NCBI RefSeq assembly: GCF_021533835.1
Contig: NZ_JAKFYQ010000002.1
Span: forward strand, 620,001 to 684,000
Length of the DNA: 64,000 bases
Direction of reading: 5' to 3'
From: Synechococcus sp. Nb3U1
GTDB lineage: Bacteria > Cyanobacteriota > Cyanobacteriia > Thermostichales > Thermostichaceae
Shown here: positions 63,257 to 64,000 of the stretch, one piece after another
Position numbering within the stretch: the stretch's first letter is position 1
Layout of the letters: the number at the start of each line of letters is the position of its first letter
Made by a program: the position numbers and the translations under genes
Notes under the pieces: model-generated
The model's database searches: none
What the model was told of the DNA's origin: nothing
The model's input: only the letters and a program-made list of their open reading frames with translations

Positions 63257-64000
63257 ATGGTAATCCCGCAAAAGATTATGGATTCCAAACTGTTTTCTAG
63301 AGCAATGATAGAGCCACAAGAAGATTCTCACTTGGAGCAATTCAAGCAAACAAAGCAAGATTTGGCAAAAAGGAATCGGGAATTACAGCTCCTCTATCAG
63401 CTATCTAGACTACGTTGGTCTACCACAACCCTGCGTCAGGCTCTTCAGTTAGGGGCAGCTCAAATTGCACAAGCAACCTCATTTCCGGTGGTAGCGATTG
63501 AGCTGTATGATGCTACTCGCCAGATGATGGTGTTTGAGGGCATGAGCGGGATCCCTGTGCCGGAGGGCATCTCGGTGTTGGAAGTGCCCGTTTCGGAGAC
63601 CTATTCAGGCCCCGTGGTGCAGCAAAAACAGGCTTTTGTAAAAACCTTTTCCCCTAAAGAAGAGAAAGCCTGTGCTCACAATCGTTGGCTCAGTCAGCTG
63701 AAGATTGGCACCTTGGTCTGTATCCCAATGCTATTTGGGGAAGAAGCGATCGGCACCCTTAGTTTGGCTCATCCCGAACCGATTGCAGTGGATCAGGATC
63801 AGTTAGCTGGGTTGATCAGTCTGGCCAATTATCTAGCCCTGTTGGTGCATCATAAGCAGGTGGAAGAAAATCTGCGCCAAAGTCATGAGCGCTACTCTTT
63901 GGCTCTTCAAGCCATGAAGGGCGTTGTCTACGAATGGGATCCCCGGGCCAATTCTGTGCTGCGTGAAAAGGGTTTGTATGAGCTGCTGGGCTTTCGAGAG
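63257..64000 (+). CDS. GAF/PAS sensory protein, 3' end outside window
   Basis: My own translation from ATG 63257 (MVIPQKIMDSKLFSRAMIEP) runs open to the window end, 248 codons. Residues ~30-60 form a coiled coil (LAKRNRELQLLYQLSRLRWS). Residues ~65-200 fit a GAF domain (ALQLGAAQIAQATSFPVVAI; GTLVCIPMLFGEEAIGTLSL). A PAS domain of the PAS_3 type then begins (RYSLALQAMKGVVYEWDPRA). The output domain (histidine kinase or GGDEF/EAL) is not visible. AAGGAG lies 10-11 nt upstream. Confidence 0.82.
   Translation, partial: MVIPQKIMDSKLFSRAMIEPQEDSHLEQFKQTKQDLAKRNRELQLLYQLSRLRWSTTTLRQALQLGAAQIAQATSFPVVAIELYDATRQMMVFEGMSGIPVPEGISVLEVPVSETYSGPVVQQKQAFVKTFSPKEEKACAHNRWLSQLKIGTLVCIPMLFGEEAIGTLSLAHPEPIAVDQDQLAGLISLANYLALLVHHKQVEENLRQSHERYSLALQAMKGVVYEWDPRANSVLREKGLYELLGFRE

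Overview
The window reads as a GC-rich cyanobacterial chromosome segment. Lineage markers are a complete kaiABC clock operon, psbD (photosystem II D2), psb27, a CpcS-type phycobiliprotein lyase, sipA, an NnrU/Z-ISO-type membrane protein, glycogen synthase, and several small families known mainly from cyanobacteria (DUF2949, DUF2358, SipA). The 8-mer GGGATCCC is scattered through genes and spacers at far above chance frequency, in the manner of the HIP1 palindrome of other cyanobacteria. Together with the gene content this suggests an early-branching thermophilic Synechococcus/Thermostichus-like organism. That placement is an inference; the sequence alone does not name a species. I see no prophage, CRISPR array, rRNA or plasmid-type genes. 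There is one tRNA gene and one decayed IS200/IS605-type element.

Layout. 1-6254 (mostly minus strand): a FemAB/GNAT-like protein cut by the window edge, a small conserved protein, an ATP-grasp ligase paired with an alpha/beta-hydrolase, a Lon-N domain protein, ruvC, pgsA, and a nucleoside hydrolase carrying a 24-bp tandem-repeat tail. 6433-9406 (plus): kaiA-kaiB-kaiC. 9770-14941 (plus): the type IV pilus inner-membrane and secretin genes pilM-pilN-pilO-pilQ, with a terminator between pilO and pilQ. 15021-19382 (plus): a cytochrome-like secreted protein, peptide deformylase, a DCC-family thiol protein, a pentapeptide-repeat protein and pyrE, followed by a TnpB relic to about 20490. 20658-29415: polysaccharide deacetylase, gyrase/topo IV subunit A, an SDR, ftsH, a methyltransferase and a phosphoribosyltransferase. 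29451-35030 (minus): a tandem AAA ATPase, hypB, cpcS-type lyase, HNH nuclease and a sensor histidine kinase. 35257-41214 (plus): GH57 amylase, prolyl iminopeptidase, a PDZ protein, a small membrane protein and hydantoinase B. 41177-46744: thioredoxin, NnrU/Z-ISO, psb27, a YHS protein, a degenerate histidine kinase, prmC, mazG and DUF2949. 47311-52202 (plus): sipA, serA, pmbA, an MBL-fold protein, DUF2358, then tRNA-Ser(GGA). 52939-55829: HEAT-repeat and TPR proteins, rsmD and a membrane TPR-like protein. 55887-64000: glgA, psbD, thiM, aroK, riboflavin synthase, an ABC-F ATPase and the start of a GAF/PAS sensor.

Genes that clearly work together are kaiABC (circadian oscillator), pilMNOQ (pilus/DNA-uptake machinery), pmbA/MBL/DUF2358 (coupled by ATGA overlaps) and the DUF2949-mazG-prmC run. 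The most unusual points are: the nucleoside hydrolase whose C-terminus and stop codon lie in a 9-unit minisatellite; a second tRNA-Ser 3' end broken by a 28-nt insertion just downstream of the intact tRNA; a TnpB with the segment between its N-terminal region and RuvC domain deleted; a psbD without psbC; a Psb27 lacking the lipobox cysteine; and several candidate operators. No wholly new multi-gene system is proven. The best candidate for an uncharacterised function is the ATP-grasp/hydrolase pair at 1281-3103.
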